64,000 nucleotides of DNA from Hyphomicrobiales bacterium (GCA_900468535.1 UBTY01000041.1:182855-246854), one strand, 5' to 3'. Counted from the stretch's first letter, positions 22,548 through 31,324 are shown. Notes: generated by a model from the sequence alone, not told the origin. Translations and numbers: made by a program.

Positions 22548-25154
22548 ATGGAAATGGACACACTCGCCAACATCGATGCATTGCAGGCGGCAAGGGTTGT
22601 CGAGCGTCTCTTCGGCAATGCCTGGGCAACTGATGCTGCCGGCAGGTTTATCTACGTGACGCCGGCCGCCCTCGCGTTCCTTGGTCTTGCGCTCGATGAC
22701 ATCAACGTGTCGAGCGACGAAAACGACTTCGGTTGGAAGAAAGCCATTCACCCGGACGACTATGACGAGGCAGCATTGACCTGGAGGCGCTGCCTTGAGA
22801 CAGGCGAGCAATATTCCGTCCAGCACCGGATGTTGCGCGCGAGCGGCATCTACGAATGGTCGCGAAGCACTGGCCAGCCTATGCGAAACGCAAACGGCGA
22901 AATCACCGGATGGTATGGCACCGTGATCGACGCCGATCCGAATAGTGCTCCCCTAGATGACCGGTTGCCTCGGTCAGAACCTATCCCTCGCACTGAAGAA
23001 GAAACCGTAGTCGGCTTGCCCGCCTTGGCCTCCGTGCACCCGCACGACAGACCGACCGTTGAGCAGGCCACGGCTCGAGCATTCTTTCATGGCGTTCCCC
23101 AGGTCAGCAGTTATCGTCAATTGCAGGAAGACGGCACCTACCGCTGGGTCGATTTTCGCGTCGAGCCGGAAACCGGAGCGGTTATCGCTGTAGAGCCTGC
23201 CGTCGCCAGACAGGAAGAGCGTTGGACGACGGCAAGTTCGCTCGGCGAAACATCGGAAGCCGTCAAGGCAGCGCGCGCCATCGAAAACCTCTACGGTGGC
23301 GCGTGGGCAATGGACGCGACAGGTCAATTCACCTATGCGACGCCGACCGCGCAGACCTCGATCGCAATGGTGCTAGAGGATCTCAATCTTCTTCTTGACG
23401 GAAAGCCGTTCCTTGAAGGCGGAGAACAGGGTTGGCAACGGGGTACCCACCCTGACGATCGAGCGCGGGTGGGCGAGTCTCTGCGCAATGCCCTTCGAAG
23501 CGGCGAGCATTGGAACTTCGAATATCGGGTGCTGCGTGCAAACGGTGTTTATGTCTGGCATCGCGCGGCAGCCCGTCCGACCCGCGATAGTCAGGGGCGT
23601 ATTACCGGTTGGTATGGTGCGACCCTCGATATCGATGTCTATAAGAAGACGGAAGCCGCCCTTCTCGAACGCGAGCGCCTGCTGCAGCAGTTGATCGATT
23701 CCGTGCCGGCACTGATCTGGAGCACGATGCCCGACGGAACGCCGACCTATGTCAACAGGCGCTTTACTGCGGTCACGGGAGCAACGCTCGAGGATATCAC
23801 TGCGCCGGACGGATCTCCCTCGCTCAGTGTCATCCATGCAGAGGATCGTGAGGCCGCAAGGGACGCCATCCAAACCTCGTTCAGAAGCGGCGTTTCTTAT
23901 CGCCAACGCTATCGCCAGCGCCGTGCCGACGGCAGTTATCGTTGGACGGAAACCCGCGCCGAACCATTGCGGGATGAAACCGGTGCGATACTCCAATGGT
24001 ACGGCGTGAGCTCCGACATCCACGACCTCGTGACAGCGCAGGATGCGTTGGAAGAACGCGAGCGTTTTCTCTGGCAGCTCGTTGAAACACTGCCTGCCAT
24101 GATCGACTGCGCCGCACCGGACGGTGAACCGATCTTCCGCAGCCAGCAATTGCGCGACTTTCTCGGCTATCAACTCGAGGAACTCGACGGAAAGGAAAAG
24201 TCGCGCCTTGGCGCGACGCTCGACGCAGGTGTCCATCGCGACGATCTCGCCGGCGTCAAAGAAGGTTACGCTCACTCTCTTCGCACCGGCGAACCTTACG
24301 CCAAGAGGCACAGGCTTCGCCGTTTCGACGGCGAGTATCGGTGGGTGGAGACGCGCGCAGCACCGATGCGGGGTCCTGATGGCGCCATCGTACAGTGGAA
24401 CGTTATCTGTCTCGACATTGACCGCGAAGTGCGCACCCAGGAAAACCTTCTGCTCGCGCAGAGGGGCCTTGCACACGCGAGCCAGGCCGCAAGCCTTGCA
24501 GAACTCTCTGCGTCGATCGCGCACGAGGTGAACCAGCCCCTGTCGGCCGTGATAAATTACTCCGCCGCCTGCCAGGGATGGCTGACGGCCGATCCGCCCA
24601 ATATGGAGCGAGCGCAGAAATCCCTGGAGCGCATCATTCGAAGTGCAAACTCGGCGTCCGAAGTCGTCGGTCGGGTGCGCGCCTTGTTCAAGCGATCCAC
24701 GGACCAGAAGACCTATACCGCCATCACCAATGTCGTGACCGAAGCACGCGACCTTATCGCAGAGGAAGCAAGGCGCAGGGGCGTGCGCATCGAGATCGAT
24801 TGCGCAAACGGACTGCGACCTGCCCCGTTCGATCGCATCCAGATCCAGCAGGTCGTCTTCAACCTGATCCGAAACGGTATCGACGCCACCGCGCATGCGT
24901 ACACCGACAAAGTCGTACGCGTCCACGTAACGCAGGGCGACGAATCGATCCGCGTTGAGGTCAGCGACCAGGGTAACGGTATCCAGCAGCCAGATAAGAT
25001 CTTCGAACCCTTCTTCACCACCAAGGACAAGGGCATGGGTATGGGTCTCTCCATCTGCCGCTCGATCGTTGAATCTCACGGTGGCGAGTTGTGGGCTGAG
25101 GAGAACGAGCCGATCGGCGCGAAGTTTGTGTTCACACTTCCCGCCGAAACCTGA
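22548..25154 (+). CDS. Soluble multi-PAS sensor histidine kinase (five PAS-like units)
   Basis: The 868-residue protein carries PAS-like units at about residues 15-128, 155-225 (short, degenerate), 245-365, 375-495 and 500-625, each with an HPDD/HRDD-type loop and a W-Y-G end. HisKA follows (LSASIAHEVNQPLSAVINYS, phosphorylatable His) and then the ATPase (FNLIRNGIDA; EVSDQGNGI; FFTTKDKGMGMGLSICRS). No membrane segment is present. The kinase core is very close to those at 6677 and 28066, so the three are recent paralogues with different sensor lengths. The start may be ATG 22548 or 22554. No regulator follows; the next gene (25201) is an acetyltransferase. Confidence 0.92.
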   Translation: MEMDTLANIDALQAARVVERLFGNAWATDAAGRFIYVTPAALAFLGLALDDINVSSDENDFGWKKAIHPDDYDEAALTWRRCLETGEQYSVQHRMLRASGIYEWSRSTGQPMRNANGEITGWYGTVIDADPNSAPLDDRLPRSEPIPRTEEETVVGLPALASVHPHDRPTVEQATARAFFHGVPQVSSYRQLQEDGTYRWVDFRVEPETGAVIAVEPAVARQEERWTTASSLGETSEAVKAARAIENLYGGAWAMDATGQFTYATPTAQTSIAMVLEDLNLLLDGKPFLEGGEQGWQRGTHPDDRARVGESLRNALRSGEHWNFEYRVLRANGVYVWHRAAARPTRDSQGRITGWYGATLDIDVYKKTEAALLERERLLQQLIDSVPALIWSTMPDGTPTYVNRRFTAVTGATLEDITAPDGSPSLSVIHAEDREAARDAIQTSFRSGVSYRQRYRQRRADGSYRWTETRAEPLRDETGAILQWYGVSSDIHDLVTAQDALEERERFLWQLVETLPAMIDCAAPDGEPIFRSQQLRDFLGYQLEELDGKEKSRLGATLDAGVHRDDLAGVKEGYAHSLRTGEPYAKRHRLRRFDGEYRWVETRAAPMRGPDGAIVQWNVICLDIDREVRTQENLLLAQRGLAHASQAASLAELSASIAHEVNQPLSAVINYSAACQGWLTADPPNMERAQKSLERIIRSANSASEVVGRVRALFKRSTDQKTYTAITNVVTEARDLIAEEARRRGVRIEIDCANGLRPAPFDRIQIQQVVFNLIRNGIDATAHAYTDKVVRVHVTQGDESIRVEVSDQGNGIQQPDKIFEPFFTTKDKGMGMGLSICRSIVESHGGELWAEENEPIGAKFVFTLPAET

Positions 25155-25200
25155 CGACGACGATGCCACTCTCTCGTTCACGACAAACCGAAAGCCGACT

Positions 25201-25833
25201 ATGCCGCTCCTCGATCCGACTTTGATCTTCCCGGTCACCCATCCCGATGGCAGGGTGTCGCGGACCACCGTTTACCTGAAGAACATCATCGATCATCCGC
25301 GTATGGAGATCGGCGACTATAGCTACTATACCCACTACGGAAAGCTTGCCGAAACGGCCGAAATCCTGGCCCCGTATCTGTTTACCGGTAGCCACGAGCG
25401 CCTCGTTATCGGGAAGTTCGTGCAGATCGCGCGGGGCAGCTACTTCGTGACGAGCTCCGCTAATCATCCGATGTCGGGGATCACCACATATCCATTCCGC
25501 ATCTTCAAACCGGAGACATTCGGCTACAACGACTTGCCGGTAAAAGACACCGTTGTCGGACACGACGTTTGGATTGGCCATGATGCGGTCATTATGCCCG
25601 GCGTTCAGATTGGCGCTGGCGCCATCATCGCCGCCTCCTCGGTCGTCACCCGGAATGTGCCGCCCTATGCGGTGGTCGGCGGAAACCCTGCAACCCTCAT
25701 TCGGATGCGCTACACCGACGAGATCATCGCGGAACTTCTCGATCTTGCTTGGTGGGATTGGCCGATCGAGAAGATCGAAGCGAATCTGCAGGCGCTCGAA
25801 ACCGGTGATCTTGAGGCTCTGAAGAAGGCGTGA
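25201..25833 (+). CDS. CatB/Vat-type left-handed beta-helix acetyltransferase
   Basis: The 210-residue protein has hexapeptide repeats forming a left-handed beta helix (VGHDVWIGHDAVIMPGVQIG, then AGAIIAASSVVTRNVPPYAV), the catalytic His region YFVTSSANHPMSGI and the C-terminal WWDWPIEKIEANLQAL typical of xenobiotic (chloramphenicol/virginiamycin) O-acetyltransferases. The ATG at 25201 starts the conserved N-terminus, 46 bp after the kinase stop; longer frames overlap the kinase and are not real. It may acetylate a xenobiotic or a polysaccharide precursor; resistance to a given drug cannot be claimed. Confidence 0.9.
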   Translation: MPLLDPTLIFPVTHPDGRVSRTTVYLKNIIDHPRMEIGDYSYYTHYGKLAETAEILAPYLFTGSHERLVIGKFVQIARGSYFVTSSANHPMSGITTYPFRIFKPETFGYNDLPVKDTVVGHDVWIGHDAVIMPGVQIGAGAIIAASSVVTRNVPPYAVVGGNPATLIRMRYTDEIIAELLDLAWWDWPIEKIEANLQALETGDLEALKKA

Positions 25834-25854
25834 CGGCGCAATGACAGCCGACCA

Positions 25855-25883
25855 CGGGGGCCCGGCCTGATGCCGAGCCCCCG
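25855..25883. terminator. Terminator hairpin between convergent genes
   Basis: CGGGGGCCCGGC (25855-25866) and GCCGAGCCCCCG (25872-25883) form a 12-bp stem with one mismatch and a 5-nt loop, followed by CTCTTTATC. It lies 21 bp after the acetyltransferase stop and could serve both convergent genes. Confidence 0.7.
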
Positions 25884-25950
25884 CTCTTTATCTGGTTCAG
25901 GCAACGCCTCGCCACCTCTGCGTTACAAACTAGGCAAGAACGCGGAGACC

Positions 25951-26889
25951 TTAGTAGTCCCAAAATACCGGCACCCAACGGAATGCTTTGCCAGCGATTG
26001 CCACCCGACCGAGCGACGGGAAGGGAAGATGCGTGGCCACCAGCAGTTCGCCGGTCGCAGCCAGCTCCCTTAGCAGATTGACCCGGACACGCGCGGCCTC
26101 CTCGGGATCGTGCTCGAAGCCGTTGTGCCAATCCGGTTGATCGAAACCAACGGGGAAGACCGCGTCGCCCGCAAAAGTCAACGCTTCGCCGCCGGACGAG
26201 AGACGCACAACGGCATGACCCGGAGTGTGACCGCCGGTGCGATGGGCAACCACGCCCGGCGCCACCTCGTGCTCGTCATCGAAGAGCCGCAGCTGACTGT
26301 GGTACTCTTGCAGGAACCGCTTGGCGGTCGCGCGAAGCGCATCCGGGAAACCCTCGGGCATCCTCGTGTGCGAGAAGTCGGGAGCCTCCCAGAACTTGGC
26401 CTCGGAAGCCGCAACATGGATCGCCAAGTCGGGCCGCAGCCGTTCCTTCACCCCATCGACAAGAAGTCCGCCAATGTGATCCATGTGAAGGTGAGTCAGC
26501 ACGATATCGGTCACCGACGACAGATCGATCTCGGCAGCCTCGAGCCGCTGGATCAGTTGCCCGGCCCGTGGCAGGTGCAGATCCGGATCGAGTCCGAGGC
26601 CGGCATCGACGAGAATGGTTTGTCTGCCGCTACGCACCACGACCGCGTTCAACGGCCAGTCGAACGCGTCCGGCGGGAGAAACATGTCCTGCATCCACGT
26701 TGCGCGAACAGTGGGGTCGGCGTTGTGGCCCAACATGACCGTCGGGAGGGGAAGCACTCCGTCGCTGACGACAAGAACTTCAATATTACCGATCTTCAGG
26801 GCGTAACGAGACGGAACCAACTCGTTGGTTTTCGTCGGACCGTCCACCCGCGGTCCCAAGGGACGGATTTTTGTCTCCAATTGCGACAT
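25951..26889 (-). CDS. Metallo-beta-lactamase-fold hydrolase
   Basis: The 312-residue protein contains the dinuclear metal motif THLHMDHIGG (HxHxDH, about residue 135), a second His in GGHTPGHAVV, the Asp ligand in LTFAGDAVFP, and a final His in ATHLPFPSLG. The spacing fits the glyoxalase II/AHL-lactonase type of MBL hydrolases rather than true beta-lactamases. The ATG at 26889 has AGGAG upstream. A regulatory box and -10 lie about 150-200 bp upstream, so it probably belongs to the same regulon as the NmrA and hydrolase genes. The substrate (a lactone or thioester, for example) is unknown. Confidence 0.9.
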   Translation of the reverse strand: MSQLETKIRPLGPRVDGPTKTNELVPSRYALKIGNIEVLVVSDGVLPLPTVMLGHNADPTVRATWMQDMFLPPDAFDWPLNAVVVRSGRQTILVDAGLGLDPDLHLPRAGQLIQRLEAAEIDLSSVTDIVLTHLHMDHIGGLLVDGVKERLRPDLAIHVAASEAKFWEAPDFSHTRMPEGFPDALRATAKRFLQEYHSQLRLFDDEHEVAPGVVAHRTGGHTPGHAVVRLSSGGEALTFAGDAVFPVGFDQPDWHNGFEHDPEEAARVRVNLLRELAATGELLVATHLPFPSLGRVAIAGKAFRWVPVFWDY

Positions 26890-27445
26890 GACCTACTCCT
26901 ATCTTGCGTGAGAACCACCCTGCCATGTTCCACCCGACCGGACGCAAACGGTGCACACCGTCGACTGATGGAATCGTCGCTCGAACGAGTGTCTGATCGA
27001 GTTGCCGTTTTCGAGCGCTCTTATGGTGACGGCTCTCGACAAACCTACAGCGCCCCTCAGACGCTCGTAATCCAAACGTTGGTTTGGGGAACAACAGGCT
27101 GACATTGGTAGTGTCTCGCGAGCCAGCCTTCAGTGAATTCGGCGATGAAGGCGGGATCATGTGACCGTTCTTGACGAGACGATGAAGCAGGCCATTCAAA
27201 GGCCATGCACCGGTGGCTTCCCACGAAATCGCTTTCTAAGAGGAGTGGGCCGAGCGGCTGAACGCGTCGCCTCCGAGGACGCTCCAGCGCCAACCTCACG
27301 CGGCGACACGGCTTACTTCGCGCGCCTCCAGGGGCGGCTTCGAGAGGAGCCGTCCCCTTGCAAGGTCGAGACTCTTTTACGCCGCGTTTAGAAGCCCCTC
27401 GGCGGCCCGCAAGATGGCAAACCTGACACTCCTTTCGGAATGCCC
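26890..27445. other. 556-bp intergenic region with box promoter, no clear gene
   Basis: The left part holds the promoter of the metallo-hydrolase (27042-27090). Between 27100 and 27445 I see only short frames of no recognisable kind, so nothing coding is claimed. There is no obvious hairpin after the FixJ-type gene that ends at 27446. Confidence 0.5.
27042..27090 (-). promoter_or_regulatory. StyR/TodT-like box with -10 hexamer, metallo-hydrolase promoter
   Basis: On the reverse strand: CCCC, core AACCAACGTTTGG (halves 27074-27077 and 27082-27085), then TAGGTT (27047-27042) 30 nt after the first base of GTTT. The outer dyad CCAAAC / GTTTGG is perfect over 6 bp. The leader to the ATG at 26889 is long (about 145 nt). 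Confidence 0.72.
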
Positions 27446-28069
27446 CTAGTTATCCAGAATAGCTGCGATTTTGACCAGATCAGCGACTGACGAAACGCGC
27501 ATCTTGCGCATCATATGGCCGCGATGAAGCTTCACTGTGGCCTCCGCGAGCTGAACTTCGGCGGCGATCTGCTTGTTCAGCTTACCGGCGACCACCATTG
27601 CCATTATCTGTCGCTCGCGCTCGGTAAGCTTGGAATATCTCTGGCGCAATGCTGCCGATTGATTTGCCTCCTCGCGTCGCGCGCGGTCACTTGCCAACGC
27701 GCGGTTCACCGCTTCCAACAGGTCCTGCTCGCGCACCGGTTTGGTGAGAACATCGATAGCGCCGGCCTTCATGGCGCGGACGGCCATCGCCACGTCGACA
27801 TGGGCGCTGATCAGCACCACGGATCGTGGATATCGGCTTTTCGCGAGCGCCTCCTGGAATTCCAGGCCGCTCTGGCCCGGCAGGCGAATGTCGAGAACGA
27901 TACAGCCTGCTTGGTCGGGGTCATCCGCAGCAAGAAACTCGCTCACGGAGCCGTGGGTCTCTGCAGTCAGTCCCACGGATTCGAACAGTCCTCTCAAGGC
28001 ATCGCGCACACTTTCGTCGTCGTCGATGACGATGACGGTTGGCTGTCCTCTTTTACGATCGTCGATCAT
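27446..28069 (-). CDS. FixJ/NarL-type response regulator (receiver + LuxR HTH)
   Basis: The 207-residue protein has a receiver (VIVIDDDESVRDALRGLF; CIVLDIRLPGQSGLEF with the phospho-acceptor Asp; VVLISAHVDV; VLTKPVRE Lys) and a LuxR-type HTH (LTERERQIMAMVVAGKLNKQ, recognition helix AEATVKLHRGHMMRKM). The ATG at 28069 overlaps the stop of the kinase gene by 4 bp (ATGA), so kinase and regulator are translationally coupled and form a true cognate pair. Its recognition helix differs from the other two at the start (AEAT versus SEMM/SEMT), so its DNA target could differ; the promoter of its own operon carries a different inverted repeat. Confidence 0.92.
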   Translation of the reverse strand: MIDDRKRGQPTVIVIDDDESVRDALRGLFESVGLTAETHGSVSEFLAADDPDQAGCIVLDIRLPGQSGLEFQEALAKSRYPRSVVLISAHVDVAMAVRAMKAGAIDVLTKPVREQDLLEAVNRALASDRARREEANQSAALRQRYSKLTERERQIMAMVVAGKLNKQIAAEVQLAEATVKLHRGHMMRKMRVSSVADLVKIAAILDN

Positions 28070-29967
28070 AACCGGGCGCCCTCCACCGTTGGCAAGATGA
28101 ACCTGAACTCGCTGCCACTGCCACGCTCTGGCGCCAAAACCCAGATCCGACCACCATGGGCCTCGACGATCGAACGACATATCGAAAGCCCCATCCCGAT
28201 GCCGTCGGTTTTGGTGCTGTAGAATGCCTCAAACACGCGATCCACCTCCCCGGCGGAAACGCCTCGACCCGTATCCGACACGCTCACAACAACTTGACGC
28301 GGTTGATCCAGCGCGCAACCGATATCAATACGTCTTTCTCTTGAAGAAGCGGTCATTGCCTCGGCGCTGTTCATGACCAGGTTCAGCACGACCTGCTGTA
28401 TCTGTGTGCGGTCACCAAGGACTGAGACAGGAAGGTCCGGCATGGCGAGATTGACCTCGATCGCCCGCTTCTGAAGCTCCCCTCGCAGCAGATCGAGAAC
28501 GTCGCGCACCGCAGAGGTCAGTTCGGTTCGCTCGATCTTCGCAGGGAGCTTTTGAGCCATTGCTTTAATGCTGGCCACGATGTCTCCGGCGCGATGGCCA
28601 TCTTTCACAATTCTCTCCGCCGCTAGCCGGGCTTGCTCCAAATCGGTGTTGCCGGGCTGTAGCCAGCGCATGCAAGTGCCGGCGTTTGTAACAATCGCCA
28701 TCAATGGCTGGTTGACCTCATGGGCAATCGATACCGCGAGCTCACCCGCGGCTGTCAATCGCGTAACGTGTGCCAAGTCGCTCTGGCTTTGTCGCAACGA
28801 TTCTTCCGCCCGTTTGCGGTCCTCGATATCGACCACCACACCATACCATCTGATGACATTTCCATCGGAATCCATCAGCGGGTTCTGTCGCAGATTGAAC
28901 CACCGATATTCGCCGTCGGCGCGTCTGATCCGTGCATCGACAGGACGGCCGCGTTTCGAACGGAGTATCTCTTCCCAAGAGGTCCGCATCAGTTCGACGT
29001 CATCAGGGTGAAACATTCGATAGAAGCCAAACCCGACGATCTCTTCGAAGGGTAAGCCGACGAAATCGATGAGGTTCTGGTTCCAATACTCCAAGGCGCC
29101 ATCGGGCGTGCAGGACCACGCCATGGCCGGTATCGTATTGACGATGAGATTGAGCTTGCGCTCGCTCTCCCGCAGGGCGGCCTCGCTTTCTCGTAACGCG
29201 TCCTCGGCCGATTGGAGATCATCGATGTCGATGTTGACGCCAAACCAGCGCTCAGTGCCATTGGCATCGATCAGCTTGCGGCCCGAAAAATAGAACCACC
29301 GGTAGTTTCCGTCCGCTCCGCGAATCCGCCCTTTCAGGATGGTATGGTCGGAATGAGCGAGATCCCGTTTCCAGATGTCCACCATGCCTGGAACATCATC
29401 CGGGTGATACAGATCAAGAAAGCCCCAGCCGAGGACCTCTTCCGCCGGGAGACCGGCATAATCCAGCCAACTCTGATTGACGAAATCGGCACTGCCGTCC
29501 GGGCGAGCCGACCAGACGAGGACCGGCAGAGAGTTGATGATCAGACTGAGGTTTTCCTCGCTTGCCGCAAGTGCCGTCTGTGTTGTCTGCAGGGCATCTT
29601 CAGCCTGCTTGCGATCCTCGATATCCAGAACCACGCCATACCACCTCTCAACATTGCCTTCGGCATCGAGCCTCGGCTTCTGTCGAAGCGTGCACCAGCG
29701 GTACTGGCCATCCTCACGCCGGATCCTGCCGACAACCTCTCGGGCGCGGCGAGACGCCATGATGGTATGCCATTCCGACGCCAGGCGCTCCGTGTCGTCA
29801 GGATGGAAGATCTGGTAAAACCCTATGCCGGAAATCGCGTCAAGCGGGGCCCCGATAAACTCCAGAAAGTGCTGGTTGGCAAAATCGAGCATTCCATCCG
29901 ACGTCGCGGACCAAACCATCGCGGGTATCAGATCGACAATGGGATCGGCTTCCGGTCTTCTATCCAC
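28066..29967 (-). CDS. Soluble three-PAS sensor histidine kinase, cognate of the 28069 regulator
   Basis: The product of about 633 residues has three PAS units (roughly 5-125, 140-255 and 270-385), each with an HPDD loop and WYG/WFG end followed by DIEDRK-type linkers. HisKA has the phosphorylatable His in LAVSIAHEVNQPLMAIVTN, and the ATPase has LNLVMNSAEAM, SVSDTGRGVS and FYSTKTDGIGMGLSICRS. No membrane segment is present. I prefer the GTG at 29967, which has GGAG about 6 nt upstream and sits just before the first PAS; longer in-frame codons cross a promoter-like AT-rich stretch. It overlaps the regulator gene by 4 bp. Confidence 0.9.
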   Translation of the reverse strand: MDRRPEADPIVDLIPAMVWSATSDGMLDFANQHFLEFIGAPLDAISGIGFYQIFHPDDTERLASEWHTIMASRRAREVVGRIRREDGQYRWCTLRQKPRLDAEGNVERWYGVVLDIEDRKQAEDALQTTQTALAASEENLSLIINSLPVLVWSARPDGSADFVNQSWLDYAGLPAEEVLGWGFLDLYHPDDVPGMVDIWKRDLAHSDHTILKGRIRGADGNYRWFYFSGRKLIDANGTERWFGVNIDIDDLQSAEDALRESEAALRESERKLNLIVNTIPAMAWSCTPDGALEYWNQNLIDFVGLPFEEIVGFGFYRMFHPDDVELMRTSWEEILRSKRGRPVDARIRRADGEYRWFNLRQNPLMDSDGNVIRWYGVVVDIEDRKRAEESLRQSQSDLAHVTRLTAAGELAVSIAHEVNQPLMAIVTNAGTCMRWLQPGNTDLEQARLAAERIVKDGHRAGDIVASIKAMAQKLPAKIERTELTSAVRDVLDLLRGELQKRAIEVNLAMPDLPVSVLGDRTQIQQVVLNLVMNSAEAMTASSRERRIDIGCALDQPRQVVVSVSDTGRGVSAGEVDRVFEAFYSTKTDGIGMGLSICRSIVEAHGGRIWVLAPERGSGSEFRFILPTVEGARL

Positions 29968-30349
29968 ACCATGCTCCGCGCGAAGTTTGCGACACCCAAA
30001 CTGCGATGCCTCAATTGAAATTCTTACGGGATTTCTGTAAGTTACGTAAGAACTAATCAATATACCAAGGTCTATGGCCGCAATGCCATGGTCTAGTTGC
30101 ATCGGACCTAGATCGCAATTGAGAGTGACCGGAATCCGGCCTAATCGTCAGATATCGAAGCTTTGATGAAACCCGATCGGCTGAGGGGCTGCATCGTTCG
30201 GGCCGCAATATTCCGCATCTGAATTCGGCGTTCCGCCGTCGCCAATGCCGTGGCTGCGTTTGTCGCGATGGCGGCAGTAGCGCTTGCATGAGCAAGCGGC
30301 CCATTTGAACCAGACAGTCGTTCCATCTCTATTATTGGGAGAAACCATC
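29968..30349. other. Divergent intergenic region with inverted repeat
   Basis: This 382-bp gap lies between the kinase (reverse) and the hydrolase (forward). It contains the inverted repeat annotated at 30021-30052 and otherwise no gene or recurrent box that I can see. Confidence 0.5.
30021..30052 (-). promoter_or_regulatory. Inverted repeat upstream of kinase-regulator operon
   Basis: TTCTTACG (30021-30028) and CGTAAGAA (30045-30052) are perfect 8-bp inverted arms with a 16-bp spacer; the inner 8-mer TTACGTAA (30042-30049) is also a palindrome. GTAAG half-sites are reminiscent of FixJ-type sites (GTAMGTAG, from memory). It lies 54-85 bp upstream of the proposed GTG of the kinase, a suitable place for an activator or autorepressor. 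Confidence 0.5.
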
Positions 30350-31324
30350 ATGCGTCGCTTGATCTTATGCCTGATGCTGGCAACCGCCACTATGACGCCC
30401 GCGGTGGCAGCAGACGCCGTCCCCGCAACAACCGCGGCAGACATCAGCAAGGCGCCGGTTCCGGTCCACTACAGAACTGCGAATATCGAAGGCCTCGATA
30501 TCTTCTACCGGGAAGCAGGTCCCGCCGACGCTCCGGTCGTTCTGCTTCTTCACGGTTTTCCGACGTCGTCACACATGTTCCGCAACCTGATCCCGTTGCT
30601 TGCGGATCGCTACCATGTCATCGCGCCGGACTATCCGGGCTACGGCCAGAGCGCTGCTCCGGATCACGACAAATTCGCTTACACATTTGCCGGAACCGCC
30701 AATATCGTCGACAAGCTGATGGATCATTTGGCGGTCAAAAGCTACGCGATGTACGTCATGGACTATGGCGCGCCGGTGGGCTACCGCCTGGCATTGAAAC
30801 ATCCGGAACGGGTCAGCGGGCTGATCATCCAGAACGGCAACGCCTATGAAGAAGGGCTGAAGGAGTTCTGGGATCCGATCAAGAAGTACTGGTCCGATGG
30901 ATCGGCCAAGAGCCGCGAGGCTCTTAATGGTCTCGTCACGCTGGAAACGACGAAGTTCCAATATACCGACGGCATGGAAGACGTGTCGCGCATCAGCCCG
31001 GACAATTGGGTTCACGATCAGGCTCTGCTGGACCGGCCGGGCAACCGCGATATTCAGCTCGACATGCTGTACGACTACCGCACCAATGTGCCGCTCTATC
31101 CGGACTTCCAGAGCTTCTTTCGCGAGCGCAAGCCCCCTACGCTGATCATATGGGGCAAGAACGATTACATCTTCCCAGAGGCTGGCGCCCATCCCTATCT
31201 CAGCGACCTTCCGAATGCCGAGGTCCATATTCTGAACTCCGGCCATTTCCTGCTCGAGGAGAAGCTGGACGTCGCTGCTCCGCTGATCAACGACTTCCTG
31301 GATCGCAACATCGCAAGCAAGTGA
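30350..31324 (+). CDS. Exported alpha/beta hydrolase, epoxide hydrolase/haloalkane dehalogenase-like
   Basis: The 324-residue protein has a signal peptide (MRRLILCLMLATATMTPAVA) and an alpha/beta core: LLLHGFPTSSHMFRN (HGxP oxyanion motif), VMDYGAPVGYRL with Asp in the nucleophile place, a cap domain, IIWGKNDYIFP acid region and ILNSGHFLLEE with the catalytic His. An Asp nucleophile is the mark of epoxide hydrolases and haloalkane dehalogenases. The ATG at 30350 has GGGAG upstream. It is closely related to the frameshifted gene at 32533 (FAYTF, NGNAYEE and DIQLD/EIQLD stretches shared), but only this copy has a signal peptide. Confidence 0.9.
   Translation: MRRLILCLMLATATMTPAVAADAVPATTAADISKAPVPVHYRTANIEGLDIFYREAGPADAPVVLLLHGFPTSSHMFRNLIPLLADRYHVIAPDYPGYGQSAAPDHDKFAYTFAGTANIVDKLMDHLAVKSYAMYVMDYGAPVGYRLALKHPERVSGLIIQNGNAYEEGLKEFWDPIKKYWSDGSAKSREALNGLVTLETTKFQYTDGMEDVSRISPDNWVHDQALLDRPGNRDIQLDMLYDYRTNVPLYPDFQSFFRERKPPTLIIWGKNDYIFPEAGAHPYLSDLPNAEVHILNSGHFLLEEKLDVAAPLINDFLDRNIASK

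Noticed and set aside
23373..25268. 631-codon reverse frame opposite the five-PAS kinase
   Set aside because: It is an antisense shadow of a GC-rich coding region; its repeats mirror the PAS repeats and no family motif is seen.
5098..27090. Reading the AAC..GTT boxes as EcfG general-stress promoters (GGAAC-N16-17-CGTT)
   Set aside because: The spacing between AAC and GTT is only 4 nt and the sites are dyads, so they do not fit the two-part ECF promoter; a separate TAGnnT at fixed distance fits an activator box plus -10 better.
26110..27102. 330-codon forward frame over the metallo-hydrolase gene
   Set aside because: It is antisense to a gene with a full HxHxDH site and crosses its promoter box.
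27100..27445. Small forward frame 27161-27391 (76 codons)
   Set aside because: It has no ribosome site, motif or protein-like composition; treated as non-coding.
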